From: Sabethes cyaneus
Lineage: Eukaryota > Arthropoda > Insecta > Diptera > Culicidae
DNA length: 64,000 nucleotides
Reading direction: 5' to 3'
NCBI RefSeq assembly: GCF_943734655.1
Contig: NC_071354.1
Span: 197,220,911 to 197,284,910 of the forward strand
Shown here: positions 44,401-54,220 of the stretch, in pieces
How positions within the stretch are numbered: the first letter of the stretch is position 1
Layout: every line of letters starts with the position of its first letter
Position numbers and translations under genes: made by a program
The notes under the pieces: generated by a model
The model's input: the letters and a program-made list of their open reading frames with translations, nothing else
Database searches by the model: none
What the model was told of the DNA's origin: nothing

Positions 44401-46776
44401 CTTCAAAAGCCCATCATTAAGAGAATATCCACTGTCGGTGCGAGCAGACCCGTCAAATACGACACGCACCTTTGTTGTTGTACTGGCCTCCTTTACCACC
44501 GCATGATGCGGCAAATAGTAAACACTTGCTTCTGAATTATTTTGTACTTCAGCTTCCGATAATTTACGCATATGGCCCAGATCTAAATATTCCCGCATGA
44601 AATCGCAATACTGCTGTTTCAATTCCGTGTCGCGCTCAAGCCGTTTTTCCAATTTTATGAAACGATTCAACGCCATATCCTTCGAATTTCCCACCATCCT
44701 GGTAAAATTGACATGCTTAGGCATACATACTTCGTATCGTCCGTCTTCTAACCGCTTGTGGGTTTTAATGTAATGAGTTTCGCAATCTTGCTCCTCTTTG
44801 GACCAATGCGGTTGTTCATCGATGCTTTCTGCTTGCCAAAACCTTTCAAGTGCTTCTACTAAACCATCACAAGATGTAGCTACGCAGCAATTAATGGACC
44901 GAACATCTAGATCCGAGCATTTTCCTGAAACTACCCAGCCAAAAACCGTATCTACCAACACAGGAAGCCCGCGTCCCAGCGGAACATGACTCATTTCGCG
45001 CTCATATAGGAATTGATAAAAATGCTCTGCTCCAATTATCAGATCAATCTTGTTGCATATGTTGAATTCTGGGTCTGCTAACTGCAGCTTGGCCGGGATT
45101 CTCCAATGTGATGTTGAAATGGATACCGATGGAAGCTGAGAAGTTACCCGTTGTAGCACTAGAAAATCGATACCAATCGAAAATTCGGTCACCCTTGAGG
45201 AAATATGAGTGCTAACCGCGAATCTAGCTAAGTTTTCTGATTGCCCGACTCCGCAAATTGGTATGTTGACTGGCCGTCGTTTGAGTTTTAGTATTTGACA
45301 CATCCTTTCGCTAATAATGTTTGCTTGAGATCCATTGTCGAGCAGCGCTCTAGCGAGATGTTTATTTCCATTCTGGTCGTTTATTTGCAACACTACAGTA
45401 GACAAGAAAACATTGTATATCCCGGTTTTGGTTCCAACAGCATATGATCCCACAGGTTCTTGTACTTCCGGTTCTTGTTGTTGATCTTCGCTTCCGCCGG
45501 TAGCAATATTGGTAGACGTTCCGTGCCGTGCCACCTTTGTAATGGTCGTATTATTAGTATTACCTTCCGTTGTGTTGTTGACCGTAAAGCCAGGGTGGAT
45601 CAGAGAATTATGTTTCCGCCCGCATGTCCTACAGCTGAAGCTTGAGTTGCAATCGCGCACCCAGTGTCCTGGTCGAAAGCAATTACTACATAAGCGCTTA
45701 TTGTTAACTAATTCTAACCTTTCCTTGTTAGTTAAATTTAAAAACGAAGCACAACGAGCCATGTAGTGGTCCTCCCCGCAGCACGGACATTTTGTTGATG
45801 GTCGTTCAATTGTACTAGTAGTATTAACTGCCATCCTTGGACGTCTATTCGTTGATTGATTGGGTATTTCCTCGACTGAGTTGGACGATACAGCATCCAA
45901 TACACGAGTCCGTTTCTCCAAAAATGAAAATAAAATTTCAAAGTTTGGCTCGCTTACTGAAGCTGCGTGGTCCTCCCACAGCTGCAAAGAATGAGAGTCT
46001 AGTTTTGAACACATCCAGTGCAACAATAAGGCACCCCAGCTATCAGTTTTTTCACCCAACTGTTTTAAAACTTTCAAACGCTGCTCAAACTCATCGATTA
46101 AACCGTGGATAGCAGCAGCCGTTTCCCTTTCGATTTTGGGATATTCCATTAATGCTTGTAAATGCCTCTTTTTTAACAAATATTCATTTGAATAACGCTT
46201 AGTTATGGTTTCCCAAGCAATAGCATAATTTCCACTGGTGATCGTCAATGATTCAATGAGTTTAGCTGCCTCACCCTTTAGTGCGGACTTTAAATAATGG
46301 AACCTTTGAACATCTTTAAGATCAGCTGATTCGTGTATCAAAGATTCGTATGTTGACTTAAAAGAAAGCCAGCCCTTATAATCGCCGTCGAAGTCAGGCA
46401 AAGAAATTTGTGGCAACCGAACCCCACTATGAAAGTTGCTGTTTCGAACCGCAGTGTTATCTAAATTTGCAGCTGACGGAATACTCAGCGTTATTTTTTC
46501 CAGCAAAGCAGCCCTTATCTCGTAGTATTCATTTTCAAACCTTCCGCAGACCCTGTTGTTTTCTTCTTCCAGTTCGCCGGCCTCGTCCAATTCAGCGATT
46601 TCCTCTTGCAATGCCTCAAACTCTTCCATCTTTTTTTCCAGCTTGTCCAATCTGCTTTGCACCTGCCCGGAATGTGCATCTGCAGAATATGATTCTAAGA
46701 ATTGCACATGACGCTTCAACGACATGAACATTCTATCGCGCCTTTTGACCTTTTCCTTTATCATTTTCTCCGCCAT
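41494..46776 (-). CDS. BEL/Pao gag-pol polyprotein
   Basis: A single open frame of 1760 codons from the first ATG at 46776 (open upstream to a TTG at 46791). In order: an N-terminal acidic coiled-coil stretch (about 40-80), a DUF1759-type gag domain starting near LPDFDGDYKGW (about 120-285), and a CCHC zinc knuckle (C363, C366, H371, C376). An aspartic protease follows with LLDNGSQ (Asp480; DNG instead of the usual DSG/DTG). The reverse transcriptase has GDIAKMY (Asp817) and YVDD (893-896), and is followed by the Pao A17-type region (ILSSIAKLFDPLGL). RNase H has Asp1073, Glu1117, Asp1147 and Asp1193. The integrase has an HHCC finger (H1381, H1386, C1416, C1419) and catalytic Asp1451, Asp1516 and Glu1570. 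A DUF5641-like C-terminal domain ends it. All enzymatic motifs are present. There is no envelope-type ORF after pol, so it is a retrotransposon rather than a virus-like env-bearing form. Confidence 0.96.
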   Translation of the reverse strand: MAEKMIKEKVKRRDRMFMSLKRHVQFLESYSADAHSGQVQSRLDKLEKKMEEFEALQEEIAELDEAGELEEENNRVCGRFENEYYEIRAALLEKITLSIPSAANLDNTAVRNSNFHSGVRLPQISLPDFDGDYKGWLSFKSTYESLIHESADLKDVQRFHYLKSALKGEAAKLIESLTITSGNYAIAWETITKRYSNEYLLKKRHLQALMEYPKIERETAAAIHGLIDEFEQRLKVLKQLGEKTDSWGALLLHWMCSKLDSHSLQLWEDHAASVSEPNFEILFSFLEKRTRVLDAVSSNSVEEIPNQSTNRRPRMAVNTTSTIERPSTKCPCCGEDHYMARCASFLNLTNKERLELVNNKRLCSNCFRPGHWVRDCNSSFSCRTCGRKHNSLIHPGFTVNNTTEGNTNNTTITKVARHGTSTNIATGGSEDQQQEPEVQEPVGSYAVGTKTGIYNVFLSTVVLQINDQNGNKHLARALLDNGSQANIISERMCQILKLKRRPVNIPICGVGQSENLARFAVSTHISSRVTEFSIGIDFLVLQRVTSQLPSVSISTSHWRIPAKLQLADPEFNICNKIDLIIGAEHFYQFLYEREMSHVPLGRGLPVLVDTVFGWVVSGKCSDLDVRSINCCVATSCDGLVEALERFWQAESIDEQPHWSKEEQDCETHYIKTHKRLEDGRYEVCMPKHVNFTRMVGNSKDMALNRFIKLEKRLERDTELKQQYCDFMREYLDLGHMRKLSEAEVQNNSEASVYYLPHHAVVKEASTTTKVRVVFDGSARTDSGYSLNDGLLKGPTIQDSLLGILLRFRKHEVAMVGDIAKMYRQVLLNSGDTSLQRIFWRFSPEEDIGVYELLTVTYGLTPSSFLSIRTLQQLAKDDGPRYPYAQAALTQDFYVDDYIGGTIDINSAIKLRKELTELLSRGGFVLRKWCSNRSEVLTGLAEEQIATSLSVEFDISQHEEIRTLGIAWEPIPDQFRFSFDLKDNTERWTRRRILSSIAKLFDPLGLMAPVVVTAKLIMQRLALLQTSWDAPVPLQLENKWKDFYEQLSTLAEVRISRFAFITGWVAVQIHCFADASELAYGACLYARSTDEAGNIHIELLSSKSRVAPLKRLTLPRLELCAAKEAACLYAKVSTSMKLTQTKVYFWSDSTIVLHWLNAPPNTWQTYIANRVSTIQTLSNGHNWRHIAGKDNPADLVSRGMTVDEFAKSELWKWGPEWLRESEETWPIQIEDSHFKDEELEIRKLVHIATTINTPNALFTLRSTLEPLLRIVAYCIRFIRNCRDPKQANRTPFLNVDEYTAAKLALIKLVHAECFQEEIKHLKRHGIVPRKSPLRLLYPFIDKDDIIRVGGRLRHSKVEYNCKHPAVLPSSHPLTKLFIDYFHRKTLHGGRQLTLSTMRQEFWPIHGIRSVNSVLRKCFRCFRCNPSPIEQPTGQLPSARVTSSRPFSSTGVDYCGPFYTKPPHRRAASPKVYIVVFICFATKAIHLELVGDLSTAGFLSAFQRFIGHHGIPSEVHSDNAKNFAGAKHELNALYRILNEKVSRNRIGSEFSEQGIIWKFIPPRAPNFGGLWEAAVRTVKNALKREIGTHQLPHEDLYTLLVQISAALNSRPLVKLSDDPTDLAALTPGHFLIGAPMKALPDYDLLSTPKNRLTHYQQRQQMFQHYWQRWSNEYLSQLQASNKNIQPCPIRIGAIVVLREDNMPPLCWPLARIIDVHPGTDNVVRVVTVKTANGIYKRPACRVCPLPEERISSDDESNMNKIT

Positions 46777-46791
46777 GACCACTATCGCCAA

Positions 46792-47813
46792 CCCGGGAGG
46801 CCGTAAACGTATTCAGCAAATCGGTAGACCGAAAAATAAAAACAACCAGGAAGTACCGCAAGCAACCAGTTAAAATCTTGGACAGGTACTCACCTGAGGC
46901 CTGTCCAATTAAGGCCTTGTATATATTTAAAATTTCTCCAACCAATGCAGAACGTGTATGTGCTCTTTGATGTCCAGTCTCCGAATATTTTAAGTATCTC
47001 CAACAGAAGTTAATGTATTTTAAGTCCTTTGTATCCCTTCACTCATGCAGGAAAGCAGCCGCAGCAAATGAATATAGACCGAAAAAAAAAAAAAAAAAAA
47101 AACCACACGGAACCAGGAAGTACCGCCAACGAGGACTTATAATTCTTGGACAGGTACTCACCTGAGACCTGTCAAATATAGGCCTTGTATAAAAAATATG
47201 AAATCCTTCCGTTGGTCAACAATAGTTAGTGTGAACACTCTACGTCGTTTTTTTGTTGTTTATGCAATTATTTCTTCGATAATAAGACCGGTGTGCGCTA
47301 CTGCTTATTCCGCTCGAACTCCAAATGTTCAATGTACCGTAGAACATGTAATGTAAATAGGAATACCACGTAGCACCCAGCTAATTGATTGAAATGATAG
47401 GACATGCACTCACCTGAGGCAAGCCTATAGCAAGCCTTGAAATAATATTAACGCAGCACGATGAATGTAAGTCCCAAAATGTAGGTTCTATTCCGTATTT
47501 CCTCCCCAAGTGCATCTGATTTCCGCAAATTCTAATGATGAACAATAAGTTTCCCTTCCAAATGCAACGGTGCTGAGTGGTGGTCAGTAGCAATGACAAC
47601 CAAGTTGCAGTTTTATTCACGCTCTCACCAAAGCATCAGTATCAGTACTGCAGCACTCAACTGGATATGTGAGTAACCAGCGCAGTGCTGAGTGTAATTA
47701 ATTGTTGAAATATTTCCAAGATAACGATGCGATGGCGTTTGTAGATGTATTAGCAATTGTGCAAGCGTCCACAAGCTTACGTATCCACGCAAAATGGCTA
47801 ATTTCCCAGCCGT
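46792..47813 (-). promoter_or_regulatory. BEL 5' leader with repeated hairpin/splice-donor-like units
   Basis: About 1 kb between the primer binding site and gag. Two units (about 46821-46922 and 47072-47191) share ACCAGGAAGTACCG, TCTTGGACAGGTACTCACCT and GGCCTTGTATA, and a third partial unit lies at about 47390-47440. On the element strand each contains CTCAGGTGAGT, a near-perfect 5' splice donor (46888-46896, 47156-47164, 47408-47416). In the first unit it sits in the loop of a TTGGACAGG/CCTGTCCAA stem. A run of A (about 21) lies at 47083-47103. The role may be splicing, packaging or neither. Confidence 0.55.
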
Positions 47814-47833
47814 GAATCCTGGTCACGGCACCA
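47814..47833 (-). promoter_or_regulatory. Primer binding site, tRNA-His
   Basis: The + strand reads GAATCCTGGTCACGGCACCA, which equals the 3' end of an insect tRNA-His including CCA, so the element strand is complementary to that tRNA over 20 nt. It is five bases from the end of the 5' LTR. The tRNA identity comes from my memory of the tRNA-His acceptor stem (GCCGTGA/TCACGGC). Confidence 0.75.
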
Positions 47834-47838
47834 TAAAA

Positions 47839-48331
47839 TGTTGGGTTCAGGTTCGCGGGCCGGGATCAAGCCAATTCCCCACGTTTTACCAACCAGAGTA
47901 GATAGCCAAAATCAGCCTACTATCAGCCAATGACCTCGTATTCACTTAGCCTCTAATGCAAGCGAGCCACTTAAGCGCATAGGTTGTTGTAGAGCGCTTT
48001 GAAGAACGATACCGATCGAATAGAATATTGGCACGGGATGTAACGTAGGAATATATCACCAATCAATTTATATCCGATTTAATTCGTTAAAGAACATTTA
48101 TTCCTAGTTCATAAGCATTTATTAAGGAACGTACAAAGGGGACGTCTTAGAGTATTGGCTATCAAGAAGCTACTGATTTATTTCAACTGCTCTTATCATT
48201 ACAATCAAGATGAGATTAGATCTCCTCTCATCGGGATCATGTTTGTTGGCTAGTGATGATCAAATTGCACGTTCGATATAATTTGAGGCTCTTTATCATC
48301 TAGCGTTACCGTGATTAAATTGAATCTAACA
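47839..48331 (-). repeat. 5' LTR of the BEL element
   Basis: 493 bp, matching 40915-41407. Transcription of the element should start here and run toward lower coordinates. I did not identify a TATA box with confidence. Confidence 0.93.
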
Positions 48332-49658
48332 TGCATATTGAAAATTATCGTGGTATATCTGCCCTGAGCTCGGTTGGTAAACTTTTTGAGCTTGCTGTAT
48401 TGGATTACATTTTTGGATTTTGCCAACAATACATTGTTGAGGACCAACACGGATTTATGCCAAAGCGCTCAACTGTGACTAATCTTTTATCGTTTACTTC
48501 TTATATAAAAGATAGCTATAATCATTCTGAGCAAACTGATGCAGTTTATTTTGACCTAACTGCGGCATTCGATAGTATTAACCACGAGATTGCCATAGCC
48601 AAACTGGAAAAGCTAGGATTCGGCGGCAGAGTTTTCAGTTGGTTGCGTTCGTATCTCACTGGCCGTCGGCTAGCAGTGAAAATTGGTGATAATTATTCTG
48701 AAGAATTTTCTGGTCCATCTGGAATTCCCCAAGGCAGCCACCTAGGATCGTTGATATTCCTTCTATACATCAATGATGTGAATTTTAAACTTGAAGTTCC
48801 CCGTTTGTCCTTCGCCGACAATTTGAAAATCTTCTATCGTATCAGCTCTATCGCCGATGCCCATGTGCTTCAGCAAAAGTTAGACAACTTTGCAGACTGG
48901 TGTTGCACAAACCGTATGAAAGTTAATCCGAGTAAATGTGCCGCGATTACATTCTCAAGAAAAAAAGAACCTATTTCTTTCGACTACAAGCTTTTAGATA
49001 CTAGCATTGGAAGGACTAACTGCATCAAAGATCTAGGCGTGCTATTAGATAGCAAACTATCGTTCCAGCAGCATATTTCATATGTAATCGGGAAATCATC
49101 TCGTTGCTTGGAATTCATAATGAGAGTGTCTAGGAATTTTACGAACATTTACTGCCTGAAATCTCTCTACTGTTCACTCGTTTGTTCAGTTCTTGAATAT
49201 TGCTCGGTAATTTGGAACCCTCATTACCTCAATGGAGTACACAGGATCGAAGCTGTCCAACGAAGATTTGTTCGATTTGCTCTTCGGCGGTTACCCTGGA
49301 ATAATCCATACCAGCTACCAAGTTACGAATTGTGCACAGCTTATGGGACTTGACTCACTGCAAGTGAGGTGTGAGCTTTCACGTGCTATGCTGATTGCCG
49401 ATCTGCTAACCAATCACATCGATTGCCCTTCGCTTCTCGGCGAATTAAATATCAACGTCCGCTCTCGAGCTCTTCGCTATAGTGCCTTCTTCAGATTGCC
49501 TGTTCGACGTACTAATTACGGAACCCACGGTGCTGTCATCGGTCTGCAGCGAACCTTTAATAGAGTTTCTTCTGGATTCGACCTACCACATTCCACGTTC
49601 TAGAATTAAAGTGAATATTTTAAGTATACTTAAGCATCATTAGGACCATCTGCGTCTG
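48332..49658 (+). pseudogene. Jockey/CR1-type LINE fragment (copy 2)
   Basis: Same as 35464-36790. The reverse transcriptase frame 48331-49353 begins directly at the BEL LTR, so the fingers region before KMHIENYRG is absent. The FADN mutation (AAT at 48820-48822) and the C-terminal frameshift near 49338 are both shared with copy 1, showing they predate the duplication. Confidence 0.9.
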
Positions 49659-49662
49659 TTGA

Positions 49663-50490
49663 TTAGTAACTTCTTCTTCTTCTTCAGCAGTATAGAGCCG
49701 GGGTGGCTCATGCTGTTTCAAGCACTCGTCTCCATTGAACTCGGTCTTGGGCCACTCGTCGCCAATTCCCTAGTCGTCTCAGAAGTCGCAAATCGCTTTC
49801 GACTTGGTCGAGCCATCGTATACGTTGGGCCCCCCTGTTCCTGGTGCCGGTGGGGTTGTTGAAGAGTACTATTTTCGTCGCACTGTCGTCCTTACGACGT
49901 GTCCGGCCCACCGTAGCCTGCTAACTTTCGCTAGATGTGGGAGATGGGAGTCTCCCCAAGCAGTGCCTGTAGCTCGTGATTCATACGCCTCCGCCACTCT
50001 CCGCTTTCAGTTTGTACTCCGCCAAATATCGTCCGCAGCACTTTCCGCTCAAACACGGCAATGGCGCGTATGTCCTCCGTAAGTAGCGTCACGGCTTCAA
50101 GTCCATAAAGAATTACCGGTCTAATAATGGTTTTGTACATTGTTAGCTTCGTGCGGCGGCGTATGCTTCCTGATCGTAGCGTTTTACGAAGGGCAAAGTA
50201 GGCCCGATTTTCCGCTTGGATGCGCCGCTGGATCTCCTTACTAGTGTTGTTGTCCGCGGTCACCAGCGATCTCAAATACACGAACTCCTCTACCACTTCT
50301 AGTTCGTCGCTGTCAACGGTTATCGTCCGTGGGGGCACGCATTGAGCCTCTTTCTTTCATGTATTTGGTCTTCGACGCATTTCTTTTTAGCCCAATTCTC
50401 CTAGACTCCGCTTTCAGTCTGGCGTAGATTGCCTCCACCGTCGCAAAGTTTCTGGCAATGATATCGATGTCATTTGCAAAGCTTAGAAGT
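49663..50490 (-). pseudogene. RTE-clade LINE 3' half (copy 2)
   Basis: Duplicate of 36795-37622 with the same FAND mutation (50472-50474), frameshifts and GAA-rich tail. It adds no coding capacity. Confidence 0.85.
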
Positions 50491-52113
50491 TGGCTACTCT
50501 TGGTAAAAATCGTAAAATTCTAGTAAAATTCTGTTCGTTATAAAATAAATGACTGTCGGAATTTTACATGCTCAACCTTTAGCGGGTGTACAAACTAGTT
50601 CGTCTGTTTCTGAAAAAAATGGCTGATTTCCGCTTAGAATAGATAGAATCCATAGAATCCTTGTGAAAACTTATGGTGACAATGATTCTTTTGATTAATC
50701 GTAGAGGGAATGGTATGGACATTTTAAGGATGTTGATTCGAAGCTCGTCGAAGTCGAAGAATGGGAGGCATTACTCAATGAAGATTCGTGTCATATGCAA
50801 AAGTATTTTTCTGATCTCTAAATTGGATTGGATTCTTTATTTCAATTGCTGCGGCTGCATCTTTGGTAGCAATAGAACAAGCAGATTCTATACGGGAATG
50901 ATTCAAAAGCAAAAAGTTGAGTACTTGCGAATATAATTATTTTAAAAACTCGTGTGGAGGTATGGATCGTGTTTATGTATGACGAATGTGGTCCGTCTCC
51001 CTACTCCTATATAAATTCTTTGACTACTTCCAATCGTTTTCCGTCCAGCTCTACGTCGGAACTAACACCATTTAGAATTCCATTTTCTCTGTCCGAGTGG
51101 TAGCTACAGTGTATTTTACTTTGATAGCGTTGATTATCAGTACCAATCTCGTGTCTACAATCTGTTTCCAGGTTAAAAGCCTTCAAAACTTCTTTTACTT
51201 CTCTGGAGTCGATCCGATGTCGACGTCATCCGCAAAACCAAGAGTCATGTTAGGTTTCGTGATTAGAATACTTTTTCTTTGTAAGTTTACCCTTCATACT
51301 GAAGCCACCAAAGCAGTACCCTATTGAAGCTTGAGTTTCGCCATCCAAAGATGTTGGACTCAGTTTTTTCGGCGAAAAACTACGTGCAGCATTATCTGTC
51401 ACGGCTAATATCGTTTGACTCAATCATACTCCGCATTAAAATCAGATGATAGACCGCAAGTTGTACTCCCGGAACTTATCTAACATCTGTCGCACAATAA
51501 ACATTTACTCCATTTACTTCAACAATGTTATTATGCTATGCTTCCACGATCGGTTAAATGTCACTTCTTGTCGATAGGGCAAATGAAGCCATTTATTCAG
51601 TCGTCCGGTATTCGTTCAACCGCCAAGATCTACTAACACTCTGCCGGTTGAGAATCGAACATACGATGACTGTCTTGTTAGACCAGTGTCGTACTGCGAG
51701 CCCTACTAGAAGGCTCCATAGTGTTGAACAACGCTCGCAGTTCGCATCATGTTCCTGTTGTTTTCTACATTTCCCTCCCCATTCAAGAAAGTTTGGAAGA
51801 AGTGCCACAGCTAGCAATTTTTTTATGTTATGTAAATAGTAAAAAATTAGCATTACATACAGATATGCATGCTAATAAATCGTATTTGATGCGCGAAATT
51901 GGCATATCTGTACTATTTTGAAGGTATTATCACGTATAGTGATGAGGAATAATTATACGCGTTTTTTATATATATAGTACGATAAAATCTGATTAAGCGC
52001 GACTCGCTCCATACTGCTATTTAATTCTGTGCTGAAAATCATAAGTGTGTCAGTTAAGGCTTGTTCGCGATAAAATTTGAACACCCCTAAAAACACACAG
52101 CTTCGGAAATACA
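50491..52113. other. Unrecognised part of duplicated segment (copy 2)
   Basis: Duplicate of 37623-39245. Nothing further recognised. Confidence 0.45.
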
Positions 52114-52117
52114 TTAA

Positions 52118-52639
52118 CCCTCTAACGGGTAAGACCGTCTGTAGACGGCCTTCGCTTTTAGAGCTCCAGAGCCACATTCGAAATTTGTCTTGAATTGGCA
52201 AAATGAGAAATATGTTCAGAACAGATATCCTGACATGTTGATTCTAATATCACAACATTCTGACCATGCGTTCAGAAGTTATCATCTTTCAAAAATAAGA
52301 ATTCCGAAAAATTCCGAAAAAAAATCTGGTGCAAATATTCCTTTTTTTACGTTTGAAGAAAAAGGACATCTAGAACAAAATGTTCGATCTCAAATTTTTC
52401 CTATGAATAATTTACATGATTTTTTTAATTTTGTGATATATTTGAACTGAAAAAATATTTGGGTAGAGCGTTAGGCATGAAAAACTAAAAAGAGAACTTG
52501 GACTATTTCATACCTAGCGGCCCTCCAGATAAATATTTTCCCATGAAAACCAACACTCGAGCTTCTTTTGAATGTATTTTCATGATAAAGTAATCATTTG
52601 CTCGATCGTATCGTTTTTACGATGTTGCCCGTTAGAGGG
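52118..52639. mobile_element. piggyBac-like MITE (copy 2)
   Basis: Duplicate of 39250-39771 with TTAA on both sides. The only difference noticed between the two 5.45 kb segments (C at 52497 instead of A at 39629) falls in this element. Confidence 0.82.
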
Positions 52640-52734
52640 TTAACAATGAGTAAAATATTTTGCAAAGTGGTAGACGTATGTTTGTTCTTTCTGAAAATAT
52701 AACACTTGTTTATATTAAAAGCGCTCAGCGTAAA

Positions 52735-53093
52735 ATGGCGCCGAAAGAAGAGCAGGTGCGAAAAGCAATTGTGTGCGGTCGCAATGAAAATCCGGATCTC
52801 TCGTTGAGAAAACTTGCCAAAAAGCTTGAATTTCCTCCACAGTGTTCACAGTGTTTTCAATTCGTTCTATAGTCGCTAGACAACAGCTAGGAACAAGGGA
52901 AGTGGAACAAAAACGGATCTGAGGAACCACCACAAGGATGCGAAGGTAAAACAAATATTACGGAGGAGACCAGATCTTTCTGTATGTACCATTGCTCGTA
53001 AAATAAAAATGTCGCCAACATTCGTGCACATTTCTAAGCAACGACAAGGCATGAAGTCTTTCAACGTGAGGACTGTGCCAAACCGCGACGGCC
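52735..53093 (+). pseudogene. Tc1/mariner-like transposase N-terminal fragment (copy 2)
   Basis: Duplicate of 39867-40225: two helix-turn-helix blocks in different frames, no catalytic domain. Confidence 0.65.
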
Positions 53094-53849
53094 AAAACAC
53101 GCGGTCGTAAGCTAAATCTAGCTAAATTTAGCTCGTGAGTAAATTGGTTGCCAACAAGTCTGTACTGACCCTCATGGCAAGGGTAAACTCCAAAGTTCGC
53201 CAATTTTTCATGCAGATTTCATGCAATAAGTACAGTGGTAACCCGATTTTGTCACTCCCCGATTTTGTCACTCCCCGATTTTGTCACCCCCGATTTTGTC
53301 ACGTTTTTGACCCGATTTTGTCACCACCGATTTTGTCATGTTTTTTACCCGATTTTGTCACGCTTTTGATTTATCAAAAGGAGGTGGGCACCGCTAACCG
53401 AAATTTTAGCTTCGCTAACAGCTAATTCGCTAAATCAAAACGTTAGCTTCGGTAACCGCTAACCGCTAAATCAATCAACAATTTAGCGGAAGCTAACGCT
53501 AACCGCTAACAGCTAAATTTGTTAGCACTGTAGAATCAACATTACTTAAGCGAAAAGCGCTGATTTCGGCAATAAAAGATAATTTTTGTTTCAAAGGTAG
53601 TAATAAAATTTCAAGTTTTTAGTAAAAATACAATGAAATCAGAATAAAGGGAATTAGCAGGTAGAAAATTTGTAAAAACATATTTTGTTGATAATAATTG
53701 TCCTTGGTTGTTGTGAAGACTTTATTGCGTTGATACTTGGCCCAACACTTATGAATTTATTAAACTAGTGATGTCCGAGAAAATTGAAAAATCTCCCTTG
53801 ATGTTTTCAGTGAATGTAGGAGGCCTCGAATTTTTTTAAATATCGATTT

Positions 53850-54220
53850 ATTTGAGCCCGCGTACAAAAGTAGTCCTCTACGGACTTGAGACAGCAACTT
53901 TGTTTACGGAAGTGCACTTGCCGTATTTGAACGAAAGGTATTGCGAACTATTTTTGGCGGAGTACAAACGGATAGCGGAAAGTGGCATAGGCGTATGCAC
54001 CATGAGTTGTAGTCACTATTTGGAAAAAGTTGGGAGACTACTGTGGGCCGGCCACATCGCAAGGATACCGCAAGCATACGCATAGGATACTGTTCTCTTC
54101 AAGAGCCCCACCGGCACCATGAATAGAGGGGCCAAACGAGTTAGATTGCTTGACCAGGTTGAAGCCGACTTGCATGTGCCGAGACGCATAACGATTTGGA
54201 AACGAGTAGCCCAGGACCCA
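53850..54220 (+). pseudogene. RTE-clade LINE C-terminal fragment inside the hAT
   Basis: Open piece 53852-54085 reads KVVLYGLETATLFTE and VGRLLWAGHIARIPQAYA, with FLAEYKRIAESGIG marking a frame change. Another frame then gives SPTGTMNRGAKRVRLLDQVE. These are the C-terminal RTE blocks. It is truncated and frameshifted, and is followed directly by the palindrome at 54221. Confidence 0.75.

Larger units (their letters stand above)
40915..48331 (-). mobile_element. Full-length BEL/Pao LTR retrotransposon
   Basis: A 7417 bp element on the minus strand. It has 493 bp LTRs at both ends beginning TG and ending CA, a primer binding site matching tRNA-His, a leader of about 1 kb with internal repeats, one long gag-pol ORF, and a purine-rich tract before the 3' LTR. 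The LTRs appear identical by eye and the ORF is unbroken, so insertion is recent and the copy may be competent. It lacks a matching target-site duplication: the left flank is GAGTGA and the right flank TGCATA. The flanks are instead two copies of a 5.45 kb direct repeat. Confidence 0.95.
48332..53779 (+). repeat. 5.45 kb direct repeat, copy 2
   Basis: Counterpart of 35464-40911 at an offset of 12868. It begins directly at the BEL 5' LTR and at its right end passes without break into the rest of the hAT element (GTCCGAGAAAATTGAAAA), which copy 1 lacks. Confidence 0.95.

Noticed and set aside
46777..46791. Translation start at 46791 for the BEL polyprotein
   Set aside because: That codon is TTG; the first ATG is at 46776, so the frame is annotated from there.
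40911..48337. TGA / TGCA at the two BEL borders as a target-site duplication
   Set aside because: The flanks GAGTGA and TGCATA do not match over 4-6 bp; the borders belong to different ancestral sites.
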